Shown here: positions 21,190 to 30,601 of the stretch, piece by piece
How positions within the stretch are numbered: the stretch's first letter is position 1
Layout: each line of letters opens with the position of its first letter
DNA from: Gracilaria domingensis
Lineage: Eukaryota > Rhodophyta > Florideophyceae > Gracilariales > Gracilariaceae
Reading direction: 5' to 3'
DNA length: 64,000 bases
Assembly (NCBI GenBank): GCA_022539475.1
Contig: VCMS01000069.1
Span: 1 to 64,000, forward strand
Made by a program: the position numbers and the translations under genes
Notes under the pieces: generated by a model
What the model was told of the DNA's origin: nothing
What the model saw: the letters and a program-made list of their open reading frames with translations, nothing else
Databases searched by the model: none

Positions 21190-24100
21190 AGGAGCGGCTT
21201 GAGGCGAGTCGCCCCTCTGAGGATCCTAGCCTCATCGCCAAGGGTGAAGAAGTTCATCCAAGGGAACTTCAGAAGCCTTTGGATACTCAACCGCCGAAGC
21301 CACAGGATGAAGATACGAGTTTGGACCAATGGTGTAACGAAATGGAAGCCGAAAGGGATACCCCAGTTTGTATCCTGAGGAAAGAGAATTATAAAGTAAG
21401 GCACACCATCGGAATGACTGCCTCTCGGACACGGGTCGTCACCAGCGTCCTGGACACGGGGGCAGGACCAAACTTGGTTCATCCGAAGGTTTTACCGGCT
21501 GGTTGGGAGGGTGTGGTGAAAGTTAGAAGGACCCCAAGGGTGACAGATGCATCTAAAAGACCAATGGATATTAAAGGAATCATTCCTCTCTGCTTACAGA
21601 TTGGCGACCTTCGGGTCCGTACTTGGTTCTTTTTTTGTCCTACCTTAGGTGCAGAATGTCTCCTTGGGACGTCCTTCATCGACCGATACGTGAAGGCAAT
21701 CTACCCCGGTCTCCGGAAGGTTTCCTTCTACCGCACCCGTCCAGTGGCGATTATCGGTTCCAAATCTGGTCCCGACGCCAACCCACGTCGCCCTCCGCTG
21801 GCGAAGAATACCGTTTCCAATAAGGTTCGGTTATCCCGGGCGATAACGATACCGCCCATGACGCAGGTCGCCGCTTTGGCTCACTGCGAAACCTCTGGTC
21901 TGGTGACGATTCAGAATCACCCGAAGACGATTCAGCGTCACCTTTCTTTGATGGTCAATGGAATCATGGATTGCAGACCGAAGGTTCCCTTTTTGGTTAA
22001 TATGAGCAACTTCCGGGACCGCCCGGTACGCTTACCAAAAGGTACTGTCATCGGTATTGCACTACCAGCTCCAATGGCTATCATGGAAACCTCATGGGAT
22101 GAACTCACCCCCAATGACGACGAGGACGTCGAGACTTGGGAGGGGGAGGTAAACCTTGGAGAGGAATTCGAATCGTACCGTCCACAGGTTATCGAGCTTC
22201 TCCGAGAATTCAAATGCATGTGGTCCGGCCAATTGGGAGAGATTCGGGCTACGAAACACCGAATAGACCTTAAGGATGACGCTAAGCCGGTGTACCAACA
22301 TCCGTACCGTACAGGCCTTAAGGGACGCGAGATCGTAGCGGAGCAACTGGCGAAGATGCGTAACGCTAACGTCATCGAGCCAGCGCCACCGCACGAATCC
22401 CAATGGGCTAGTCCTTTCGTTCTCGCGGCGAAGAAGGACGGGTCCGTAAGGTTTTGCATTGACTACCGAAGGTTGAACGCGATGACCAAACGGGACAGTT
22501 ATCCAATTCCTAGAATGGACGATTGTCTCGATTCCTTAGGTGAAGCAACGGTATTCACCACGCTGGATGCCAATTGGGGCTATTGGCAGATACCACTGGA
22601 CGACGACGCGAAGCCCCTCACGACGTTCACAACCCACGAAGGATTGTTCCGTTTTACACGGATGCCATTTGGTTTGATGAACGCACCGGCTACCTTCCAA
22701 CGGGCAATGGATATAATACTATCCAGAGTGAAATGGAAGTTTGCCTTGGTTTATCTGGACGACGTAATTATATTTTCGAAAACCGTTCGGGAACATTTCA
22801 CCCACGTGAGGTCAATCCTGAGGATTCTCCGTGAGGCTGGAATTACATTGAAGCTGCCGAAGTGCTTCTTTTTCCAGGCCTCAGTGGATTATCTTGGCCA
22901 TGTGGTTCGTCCTGGAAAGCTTCAGGTCGCCAAAAGGACTACGGACGCTATCCGACTGGCGAAGCCACCGAGGACCCACACGGAGTTGCGCTCATTCCTT
23001 GGGCTTTGCAATGTATACCGTAGGTTTGTCCAAGGATTCTCAAGGATCGCGGCACCTCTGAACGACATGCTGAAGAAGGGTACGCCGTCGGAATTTGACT
23101 GCCTGACGGACGAACAGTACGAATCATTCCAAACCTTGAAGGATAAGCTATTGAATCCTCCCGTACTGGCATTACCGAAGCCGGATAAACCATACATTTT
23201 GGACACTGACGCTTCCGATGGACAGATTGGATGTGTTCTCCTACAGGAACAGGAATCTCCGAAGGACTATCGACCTATTGGTTACTGGAGTAGGACTCTG
23301 AACAGCGCCGAACGGAACTACAGCACTACCGAAAAGGAATGCCTTGCCATCGTTTGGGCAGTGCTGACCTTGAGGCCTTACCTCGAAGGAGTTCGCTTCA
23401 CCATCAGGACAGATCACCACTCTCTCCGCTGGCTGTTGAATATGACGGACGCGTCCAGCAGGCTAGCCAGGTGGAGGCTACGGCTCTCTGAGTTCGAATA
23501 TGATGTAACCTATAGACCTGGAGTGAAGCACCAATCGGCGGATGCACTGAGTCGCATCCTTACCGACGGAGATGATGATACTTCTTTGGATGACGAAATA
23601 CCAACACCAGATCTCGAAGGATACGAAACAGACCCTGAGGATGACTTCCTGCTGGCGACGGTACAGTGTACCGATGGAGAGGTAGACCCAACGGAAGTTT
23701 ACTTAGTTGATTGGCCAACGGAATGTGAACATGAAGAACTGGACCTGGAGGTTAATGCAATTGTGCCTGAGGAAAAAGAGCTACTTCCCATCACGCTGGA
23801 AGACCTCCTACAGGCTCAGAAGAATGATGAGTTCTGTAAAGAAAAGGCAGAGCTCGTCGGAACCAAGGGATGCCTCTTTGACGTCGACCGATTCGGACTA
23901 CTTTGCCGAAGGTCTCCACTAGATGGTTCTATCCAAAAGGTTATTCCCAAGTCCCTTCAGGCTCGATTCCTCTATTTGGCACACTATCCACGGTTTGCTG
24001 GTCATCCTGGAGGTAGTCGGATGTATCAAACCCTTAGGAAGCATTTCTACTATCCGTTTATGGCTAATGACCTTTGGAACACGGCGAAGACCTGTGCTTC

Positions 24101-25697
24101 GTGCGCAAAGGTTCGTGGAACTCGAGCGCGCCATCAGGCTAAGCTCAAATTGTTCCCAGCTGCTGGACCATTGGAATTTATCGCGATGGATATCCTCGGG
24201 CCACTCCCGAAGTCAGTACATGGGAACCAGTTCATCCTGGTTGTCACCGACAGGTTTACCAAAACCACAAGGGCTATCCCGCTCAAGAACACTACCGCAA
24301 CGGATGTGGCAATGGCGTTCCTTACGCACTGGGTTTATCCTTATGGATTGCCCCTCTATCTCCTGACGGATAATGGTAGTCAGTTCGTGTCGAAGTTCTT
24401 TTCGCACGTCTGTGCTACCTTAGGTATCAAGCATGTCACGACGACAGCTTATCATCCGCAGACCAATGGACAGGCCGAGCGGTTCAATAAAACGCTGGTT
24501 AACCGTTTGGTACACTACACCGCTGAGCACCAATTAGATTGGGACGACTATGTTGAACCATTGGTTTATGCCTACAACAATCAGGTGCACAAATCCACTG
24601 GTACCACTCCATTTGATCTCACTTTGACTCGGCAGCCATTACCATTGGCAGTGGATGTGAAGTCCTCTTGGTTCCCTCAGGACATCACCGAAGGCATGAC
24701 TCCGACGCAGGCTAAACGATATGCACGCCGAAGGATTGATGATATACTCCACACGGCTCGCACCACGCTTACGCGAGCCCAGCTCAGGTACAAGGTTAAC
24801 TTCGATAAAGCCGTTCGCTACACTCCTTCCTTCAAGGCTGGAACGATGGTCTACCTGGACAGGGCTCCCTCGGAGAAGCAATTGGATGAAATAGAACAAG
24901 CCTCGAGGAAACTACTTCCGAAGTCTACAGGACCTTACAAGGTCTTGCGTTCTACCTCCCACACGGTTGTGATCGAGCGAGATGGCCTAGAGGACACGGT
25001 AACAGTTGACCGTGTTTCCGCTGCCCCGATGGTACCCGAAGAAGGAACGACACCCACTGTGGAAACGTCCCCCAACAGCGGTAACCAGCGACAGCCAGCG
25101 GCCAAGCCTCCGACTGACGAGGCGTGCTCTCCAATAGGTGACTGCCCATCAGGCACAGAGACTTCCAACGGTTCCCCCTACGCTCCTGCTAAGAACGCTC
25201 CAAGCGTCCCTCCCAGTGGCTCCATAACCGCCGGTTCTATTCCAGGATCTACGCCAAAGGTGGTAAGCGCGGACCCCTCCGTGGGTCATACCATGCCGTT
25301 GGCAACTGCCAACGATAGCGAAAACGCCAGTGGTCGTGCCCCTTTGAATGAGATGGACCTCCCAGAGGAGGAGTTCACACCTTTGGATGACAGTCTCGCC
25401 ATGGGAACAGAGAGCTCTGCGCCGGAAGTCCAACCGGATCCGTCTGACTTTGGTCCATTGGATACAATGGATTTGCCAGAAGAGGTCTTACCGAAGGAGT
25501 ATGTCGTCGACCACATTGTCTCCGCTGGTATCGATGACGACGGTAATGTCATCTACAAGGTCCGATGGTACGGTTATCCACCGGAGTTTGATCAGTGGGA
25601 GCCAAGGGAGCACATCCCTGAGAACTTTATCCGAAGGTTTTGGAAGAAACAGGGGCGCACGGAGCGCGCCTTTAAGGAGGGAGCGTATGACCCGTAG
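21180..25697 (+). CDS. pol: Element C Pol polyprotein (protease, RT, RNase H, integrase, chromodomain)
   Basis: The frame is open through the end of gag, so I give the likely frameshift point as the start. The first possible initiator-like codon further in is a TTG at 21279. Counting from 21279, domains are: protease VLDTGAGPN (residue about 50); RT with FCIDYRRLNA, DANWGYWQIP and the catalytic YLDD near 492; RNase H DTDASDGQIG near 645 and HHSLRWLL; integrase HHCC finger (HYPRFAGHPGG...CASCAK, about 900-950) and DDE core (AMDILG about 969, LTDNGSQF about 1030, NGQAERFN about 1066). A Pro/Ser-rich linker follows, then a chromodomain at about 1407-1460 (YVVDHIV, VRWYGYPPEFDQWEP). There are no internal stops. 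It copies the RNA into DNA and inserts it. Confidence 0.95.
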   Translation, partial: KRVEERLEASRPSEDPSLIAKGEEVHPRELQKPLDTQPPKPQDEDTSLDQWCNEMEAERDTPVCILRKENYKVRHTIGMTASRTRVVTSVLDTGAGPNLVHPKVLPAGWEGVVKVRRTPRVTDASKRPMDIKGIIPLCLQIGDLRVRTWFFFCPTLGAECLLGTSFIDRYVKAIYPGLRKVSFYRTRPVAIIGSKSGPDANPRRPPLAKNTVSNKVRLSRAITIPPMTQVAALAHCETSGLVTIQNHPKTIQRHLSLMVNGIMDCRPKVPFLVNMSNFRDRPVRLPKGTVIGIALPAPMAIMETSWDELTPNDDEDVETWEGEVNLGEEFESYRPQVIELLREFKCMWSGQLGEIRATKHRIDLKDDAKPVYQHPYRTGLKGREIVAEQLAKMRNANVIEPAPPHESQWASPFVLAAKKDGSVRFCIDYRRLNAMTKRDSYPIPRMDDCLDSLGEATVFTTLDANWGYWQIPLDDDAKPLTTFTTHEGLFRFTRMPFGLMNAPATFQRAMDIILSRVKWKFALVYLDDVIIFSKTVREHFTHVRSILRILREAGITLKLPKCFFFQASVDYLGHVVRPGKLQVAKRTTDAIRLAKPPRTHTELRSFLGLCNVYRRFVQGFSRIAAPLNDMLKKGTPSEFDCLTDEQYESFQTLKDKLLNPPVLALPKPDKPYILDTDASDGQIGCVLLQEQESPKDYRPIGYWSRTLNSAERNYSTTEKECLAIVWAVLTLRPYLEGVRFTIRTDHHSLRWLLNMTDASSRLARWRLRLSEFEYDVTYRPGVKHQSADALSRILTDGDDDTSLDDEIPTPDLEGYETDPEDDFLLATVQCTDGEVDPTEVYLVDWPTECEHEELDLEVNAIVPEEKELLPITLEDLLQAQKNDEFCKEKAELVGTKGCLFDVDRFGLLCRRSPLDGSIQKVIPKSLQARFLYLAHYPRFAGHPGGSRMYQTLRKHFYYPFMANDLWNTAKTCASCAKVRGTRARHQAKLKLFPAAGPLEFIAMDILGPLPKSVHGNQFILVVTDRFTKTTRAIPLKNTTATDVAMAFLTHWVYPYGLPLYLLTDNGSQFVSKFFSHVCATLGIKHVTTTAYHPQTNGQAERFNKTLVNRLVHYTAEHQLDWDDYVEPLVYAYNNQVHKSTGTTPFDLTLTRQPLPLAVDVKSSWFPQDITEGMTPTQAKRYARRRIDDILHTARTTLTRAQLRYKVNFDKAVRYTPSFKAGTMVYLDRAPSEKQLDEIEQASRKLLPKSTGPYKVLRSTSHTVVIERDGLEDTVTVDRVSAAPMVPEEGTTPTVETSPNSGNQRQPAAKPPTDEACSPIGDCPSGTETSNGSPYAPAKNAPSVPPSGSITAGSIPGSTPKVVSADPSVGHTMPLATANDSENASGRAPLNEMDLPEEEFTPLDDSLAMGTESSAPEVQPDPSDFGPLDTMDLPEEVLPKEYVVDHIVSAGIDDDGNVIYKVRWYGYPPEFDQWEPREHIPENFIRRFWKKQGRTERAFKEGAYDP

Positions 25698-26353
25698 GAC
25701 ACTACGCCACACTGTCCAGAATGGAAACGATTGCCACCGGCTAACATTTTCAGCGGATGTTTTCGCTATCCGCAATCTTAACCATCGACTTAACTGGCTA
25801 ACCAGCTTAACGCGCTAAACCATTGGCATGCTTACTGCGCGCGTCCCGCCTGCAACGGCGCGCGGCGAGCCAAAAAATCCACTGGTTATTGCGACAATTT
25901 TTTGAAATGGCTTGCCACTCGGTTTCTGGGCCGAAAACAAAGATTTGGCCGTATCTCGGCTTCTAGACAGCGCAGCGGCAAGCCAATATCAGATTCGGAA
26001 TGTCTGGAATGTGGCTGCAACCGCCTGATTTCGCACGTTTTCGAAAGACGCACGGTGGTCGTGCGGCGGCGCGCGGGGAAGCCTGTGGCGCATTCTAAAA
26101 AATCAAGCATTTACTTTATTTGATGAACCCACGACGCTGGCGATCACTTGACAAACTTGTACAACGCGTCGAGCCTGGTTGCCGGCTTGACAGTGCTACA
26201 TTGGCCACCGCCGGTATTTCTTCGCCCTCTGCTGGCTCATATATGCGTCGTTGTAATTCCCAAGAAGGGAACGTACCGCAGTCCTGCGAGGGACACCAGG
26301 GAATTGTAGCAACGTGCTGACGCGTGCGCACTTCTTCAGTGCAAACTACAACC
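25698..26353. other. Convergent spacer between pol and the antisense ORF of element C
   Basis: About 650 bases separate the 3' ends of pol (+) and the antisense ORF (-). Both transcripts would need to end or overlap here. I see GC-rich palindromic patches around 25830-25870 and 26060-26090, but no clear polyadenylation signal and no ORF I would support. Confidence 0.4.
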
Positions 26354-28663
26354 TCAAACATTGTCTGTTTCGTGCCTATCGCCGTCGGTGGGATTGTCTT
26401 CAGCAACCCGTTGACCTGATTCGGGACGCCCCCGACGACGGATTCTGTGCGCTGCGGGTGGCAGGGCACCGCCAACTGAAGGCGCCTTAGCCCGTTGTGG
26501 AGCGCCATCAGACTGCCGAAGGCGTTTGAACGGACCACCCCGTGGTGGTACAGCAACATTATCGGGCATCGTATCTGGCGCATCGGAGCCTTCGGAATCG
26601 GACATCGTCGTAACGACTTCCTGAACTCGACGGTCGAAACCATTCATGATGGTTTTGTTGAGCTGAGCTTCGTTCTGCTCCAAAACTCTTTCAATGTTTT
26701 GCTTGAGTCGCTGCGCGTTCTCGCGAGCGACTTTTGCTAGATCCTTCCCTAGCTCTTGCGTCTCTCCGACTAGCGCTTCGTACCTCTTGGACCGACGCAG
26801 CCATGAACGCGCGGACAGGGCGACGTCCCCTAGCCTCCAGTGCCCACTATAACCTTGGTTTAACATCTCAGCACTGAGCGTTTTGAATGCGGCGAAGTTG
26901 TGCTCCTCCAGGAAGGTCGAGGTACTGGGGACTATGTCAAGAGCAGGACCAGAAGCGAATACCAATACCTCCCTCTCGACAGCACAGATTCTCCCCGCTG
27001 ACTCGTTGCGAGGCAAGCCCCGTGGAAGTACTACGAGAGAGCGATCGTGCACCGCGGCCGCATTTGCCACAGGAATGATTTGAGATGATTCAACCGGCAT
27101 ATCCCCCGCGTTCTCCATATGAGCTGGTTCCTCTTCTGAGACGACCATTGTAACAGTGTCGGCAGTGTCAGAGACTCTCTGTAGGCATGATCGCGCTGGT
27201 TCTACGTTTGTTGCGCTTCCGACTCCGAAGGGCATAGCTGGAAGTGGTTTTAGAGGACTATCGGACATGAGACAGGCGCCCACAAACCCCCTGCCTCGTG
27301 GAAAATAGTCAGGTACGACTATTCGACGTACCATTACTGGCGCTGTCCTAACGGGAAATGCGGAGTACGCTCTGCCGTCATCTTCTCCAGCTGGGTGGCG
27401 CGGGATTCTCTCGAAGCGGTCTTGTTCGTAGCTATACCAAAGGAAACCAGGCGTGGACGACCATTGAACACGGCATACGTAATCTAGGAGCTCCTCTACG
27501 CGAATAGGTGGATATTCCGTGCCACGAACGATATTTTGTATCCCCAGACCGCGCAGATACTTTATCAACATCCGTGGAAGCGGAACGAGGCGACCGCAAG
27601 TGCTGAAAAAGTCGTTCGTGTTGCTCCACACTCTCCAGTCTTTGGTGCGCACGTTGCAACGGACGCCGTACTGGCAGGTGTCCAAGAAGGCCATAAGGAC
27701 AAAAACTGCCCACTCCACGGTAAGGACCTGCCAGGTAAGCCAGTTCCGTCGATCGGTTGGTTGCAGAATTAATTGTCGCGAGTGATAAGCGACTAGCGGT
27801 GGGGTAGGGACTACCAAGAGGTTGGAAACCCTCCAGAACTCCTCCCATTCTGGATCATCAAATAGAGGCAGCCGTGGGTACAGTCCGATCCTGTCAGGCG
27901 CTTCCATGTCATGGAACTCAACTTGGTGCCAACAAAATAGGTACTGAAGATTGGTCCGCATTCTACTATCTGGCTCAGCCATGTCGTTCCAGTAGACACG
28001 GTCTACCATCCAATACATTTTATCATACGGAGGTAGAAAGGCCATCAAGCCTAAGAGATTGTGTTGCGGTGGAGGAAAAGGCACCGACGGATCTGAGAAC
28101 TCGCCGTACAACCCCCAGAGTATAGAGTTGACGCGGCGCTGGTAGTCCTCCTCGGCCAGGGTTCGGACATACTCCATATCGGTGAACACACCACCGTTAC
28201 AGGTCGGAACCGTTCGGGCGTTCACGGGCATATGCACCCAGCGCTGGAGCCAGGCGACCTGGCGCGACTTTTTAGGACCGCGGGTGACCTCAGGGATGGC
28301 GGCGAAGCGGCGGGCGTCGAAGAAGTCAGCCTGTTGGCTCATATAATGTTGAACGGTGTAGGGCATGTTGGCGGTTCGGCTACACATCGGACCTCTGCCT
28401 ACGGTGTGATCAAACGCATCGCCGGGACGAACGCCACTCCCCGTAGGTTGGCCGGTATACATCCCAGTTGCCGTAGAAACGCCACTAGAATCTGGTGCGA
28501 AGGGTACGTTCGACGGAAGGCGAGGCACCGGTACATCGTCGTACTGGCCAGGAGTGAATAGATCGCCACCAATGGAAGCCATCTTCTCCAGTGCTGTGCG
28601 CTTCGCAAAAGTGAGAAGAGCACGCCGTCGGAAACCTCTGATAAGAGGTTTAGATTCAGTCAC
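26354..28663 (-). CDS. Antisense accessory protein of element C (unknown function, 769 aa)
   Basis: A single uninterrupted ORF runs opposite to gag-pol, between pol and the 3' LTR. It starts at ATG 28663; a second Met follows at residue 28. Visible features: a globular middle (residues about 100-480) rich in Trp and Tyr, with the block NWLTWQVLTVEWAVFVLMAF that also appears in degraded form in element A. A coiled-coil segment (about 620-690, LGKDLAKVARENAQRLKQNI) follows, then an acidic patch (SDSEGSDAPD) and a basic, nuclear-localisation-like tail (HRIRRRGRPESGQR, about 744). No zinc finger, signal peptide or enzyme motif is recognised. Antisense ORFs in this position are known in some plant Ty3/Gypsy elements, but I see no recognisable relation to them. 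Function is unknown. Confidence 0.85.
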   Translation of the reverse strand: MTESKPLIRGFRRRALLTFAKRTALEKMASIGGDLFTPGQYDDVPVPRLPSNVPFAPDSSGVSTATGMYTGQPTGSGVRPGDAFDHTVGRGPMCSRTANMPYTVQHYMSQQADFFDARRFAAIPEVTRGPKKSRQVAWLQRWVHMPVNARTVPTCNGGVFTDMEYVRTLAEEDYQRRVNSILWGLYGEFSDPSVPFPPPQHNLLGLMAFLPPYDKMYWMVDRVYWNDMAEPDSRMRTNLQYLFCWHQVEFHDMEAPDRIGLYPRLPLFDDPEWEEFWRVSNLLVVPTPPLVAYHSRQLILQPTDRRNWLTWQVLTVEWAVFVLMAFLDTCQYGVRCNVRTKDWRVWSNTNDFFSTCGRLVPLPRMLIKYLRGLGIQNIVRGTEYPPIRVEELLDYVCRVQWSSTPGFLWYSYEQDRFERIPRHPAGEDDGRAYSAFPVRTAPVMVRRIVVPDYFPRGRGFVGACLMSDSPLKPLPAMPFGVGSATNVEPARSCLQRVSDTADTVTMVVSEEEPAHMENAGDMPVESSQIIPVANAAAVHDRSLVVLPRGLPRNESAGRICAVEREVLVFASGPALDIVPSTSTFLEEHNFAAFKTLSAEMLNQGYSGHWRLGDVALSARSWLRRSKRYEALVGETQELGKDLAKVARENAQRLKQNIERVLEQNEAQLNKTIMNGFDRRVQEVVTTMSDSEGSDAPDTMPDNVAVPPRGGPFKRLRQSDGAPQRAKAPSVGGALPPAAHRIRRRGRPESGQRVAEDNPTDGDRHETDNV

Positions 28664-28862
28664 GTGAGAGCCACAGAGGCCTGGAAGAAGAACGGGGATA
28701 CGTTAGCAACGAGCACAACCACTGACGACCACACTGAGCCCAAGTGGGGCGCGGCCAAGCTGTTATTAGGAATCAAGCGAAGGTGGATGAAATAAGGGAA
28801 GGTATCCTTTGGTAGTTGGGATTTGGTCGTCTTCAGTTGGTACTGCCGGGACGTCAGCGTCT
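28664..28862 (-). other. Upstream region of the antisense ORF of element C
   Basis: About 200 bases lie between the antisense ORF start and the polypurine tract/3' LTR. No TATA box is obvious. The antisense transcript may start here or within the 3' LTR read backwards, but nothing in the sequence decides between these. Confidence 0.3.
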
Positions 28863-28872
28863 AGGGGGGGGG
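28863..28872 (+). promoter_or_regulatory. Polypurine tract of element C
   Basis: An A followed by nine G residues lies three bases upstream of the 3' LTR start (TGTAGTATT). This is the expected plus-strand primer. Confidence 0.8.
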
Positions 28873-28875
28873 CTG

Positions 28876-29341
28876 TGTAGTATTATGAGCCTTAAGTTGG
28901 TTTCCGGATGGTCAGTCATCGCTGGTGTGTGCAGGAGTGGCCCATCAGTGGTGCACGTGGGCCCTTGCCGGCCCCCATATGCCTATTTATTTTTACTTGT
29001 ATTATTTGTACCATAGGTAGTATAGTTAGTACACGTGTTGCACTGCGTTACAGTGCACCACTCCAGAGGTTGAGGCGCCTCGCAGCCGATATTTGGGCCG
29101 CTCGAGCTGCGCCTCCCTCCTGTGGTAAAGTCAGAGACCCTCTTGGCAACTACTTGACCCTCAGGTTAGTAAGTACCAACACCATTCAGGTTTTCAAGCC
29201 ATCGCTACGTCGCTCGCCCTTTCCTGCAGGCACGACAGATAGCGCTCGCCCATTGCACCTCCTTACCAGTGGTCTCGCCGTTGGCCCTCATCCTTTGGAC
29301 CATTCCTCCCCGTGGTTAGTGACCCGTGCCACTATACTACA
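28876..29341 (+). repeat. 3' LTR of element C (466 bp)
   Basis: The same length and termini as the 5' LTR, with one base difference seen near 28918. It is followed directly by CTTAG (29342-29346), the duplicate of 18413-18417. Confidence 0.95.
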
Positions 29342-29346
29342 CTTAG

Positions 29347-29480
29347 CAGGGAGTTCGCTCGCCGCATCGTGCGTGAAAGTACCGTCATGGACGTTCTTGC
29401 GCACCCATTGGGGAGGTTAAGACGCATATCGCGCGGACTCCAGGACCATTAACTGAGCGTCGAAGAAACGCACTGAACCC
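29347..29480 (-). pseudogene. Remnant of the antisense ORF of element B
   Basis: Read on the - strand, one frame gives VRFFDAQLMVLESARYAS, a stop, then PPQWVRKNVHDGTFTHDAAS. By eye this aligns with the element C antisense protein around residues 110-160 (FFDARRFAAIPEV ... LQRWVHMPVNARTVPTCNGG). It sits in the same place and orientation relative to pol and 3' LTR as in A and C. Element C inserted within it, so its continuation should start at 18412 and run downward, where I could not follow it. Confidence 0.5.
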
Positions 29481-29715
29481 CAATCTGGGTGGGCTGCAAC
29501 CATTTTCACGACGATGTCGGGAACGTTATGGCACGTCGATAGACGGTGATTGCAACTTTATAGGAGGTACAGGACGACGCATATAGACCCGGAAACCGGT
29601 AAGATGGCGCAAATTCATCACGATCGCTCGCAGATACCGCTCTTGCGGGTGGATGCACAACGTTGTTTGTTTGTCCGGTGCTTCAACCGTCATGAAGACG
29701 TAGTGTTCGCACCTC

Positions 29716-29727
29716 AGGAGAGGGATA
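29716..29727 (+). promoter_or_regulatory. Polypurine tract of element B
   Basis: AGGAGAGGGATA immediately precedes the 3' LTR start. It closely resembles the element A tract (AAGAGGGGGATA), and the bases after it (CGTAGAGTCACGC) match the A LTR start (TGTAGTGCAACGC) with the initial T mutated to C. Confidence 0.6.
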
Positions 29728-30601
29728 CGTAGAGTCACGCTTTATGCGATATTTGCTCGCTTTTGGTGTGAAATCACTGCCCCTGCAGTGCAGTGGAGGT
29801 CGAGGACTTCGGTGAGGTTAGCACAGTATTGCTGGATGGCTACACACGTGTATGGGCGGTTGGCGCCCAACTTTGGGATATTTTAGATATTATTATTTAT
29901 TTTATTTTAGCTCGGTTGCACCACTTGACAGTGGCATAGCTACACTACTTAGTAAGTTGAGCTGCACCCATTGCTGGGGAAGTAAACGAAACAACCGAGT
30001 GTTCGGCTCTGATGTCTCACCCTTGGTGACCGATATCCTCCTCCCGGAGAGTCGACACCTTGTGCAGGGTTCATCATCCGCCTCGTGGCATCATTAACAC
30101 CACTACCGCTTTCGCGTGTTTACTTTGTGTATGTTTTCTTTATTTCTGTCCCTGTTATACAGGTAGCACTACTTGGTGTACCGGTGCATACCGTTCGTGG
30201 CTCCACACTCGCGTGGGCCATTACCGCTCTCGCATGTCATCGTCACACTCGTGGATACCGCGTGTTACGCACGTGACGCTACTGCCGTCTTGTGTCGTGT
30301 GTTTTCTACCGCTGGACGCTTCTTTTTCGCCGCTTCGCTCCCTCCATTACTTGGGAAGGGTCGACTCCGGTCTTACACCCGGCATTGCCGTGTCGTACCT
30401 GTGGGATCGCTCTACTGCCGTGCTCGCATCTTAAAAGAGGGTCTGAACCACCTTTGCGTGTCTTTCCTCATCGCTGGGTTTTGCATAACAGGTCTCTTCT
30501 CTTCTCTCTTCACGCAATTCCCACACCGAAGGTTGGATCAGTGTTCTAGTACCTACTTACCGAGAAGAGTGTTTTTACCTGCAATAGTAGGCATAGCCAC
30601 A
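29728..30601 (+). repeat. 3' LTR of element B (decayed)
   Basis: The start is fixed by the polypurine tract. Homology to the element A LTR is visible at GGGCGGTTG followed by an AT-rich block TTATTTATTTTATTTTAG (about 29860-29912), and at CCGGTCTTACACCCGGC (about 30369). The right end is estimated at GCCACA (30601) from the ACTACA-type end of related LTRs. The termini are mutated, so the right end is uncertain. Confidence 0.6.

Larger units (their letters stand above)
18418..29341 (+). mobile_element. Element C: young, apparently complete Ty3/Gypsy chromodomain retrotransposon
   Basis: The element has 466-bp LTRs at both ends (18418-18883, 28876-29341) with one visible difference and flanking duplications CTTAG (18413-18417, 29342-29346). 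It also has a primer-binding site, uninterrupted gag and pol, a 769-aa antisense ORF and a polypurine tract. The total is 10,924 bp, long for this class because of the extra antisense ORF. Near-identical LTRs and open frames suggest a recent insertion that may still be mobile. It sits inside element B's 3' region. Confidence 0.95.
11046..30601 (+). mobile_element. Element B: Ty3/Gypsy chromodomain retrotransposon, split by A and C
   Basis: B reads on the + strand: pol (11046-16466), a decayed 3' region (16467-18417), an insertion of element C (18418-29341), then the resumed 3' region (29347-29727) and a 3' LTR (29728 to about 30601). Its 5' LTR, gag and protease start are missing because element A inserted there, and they should lie left of the window. 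Its pol is closely related to A's, and both belong to the lineage carrying an antisense ORF after pol. Confidence 0.82.
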
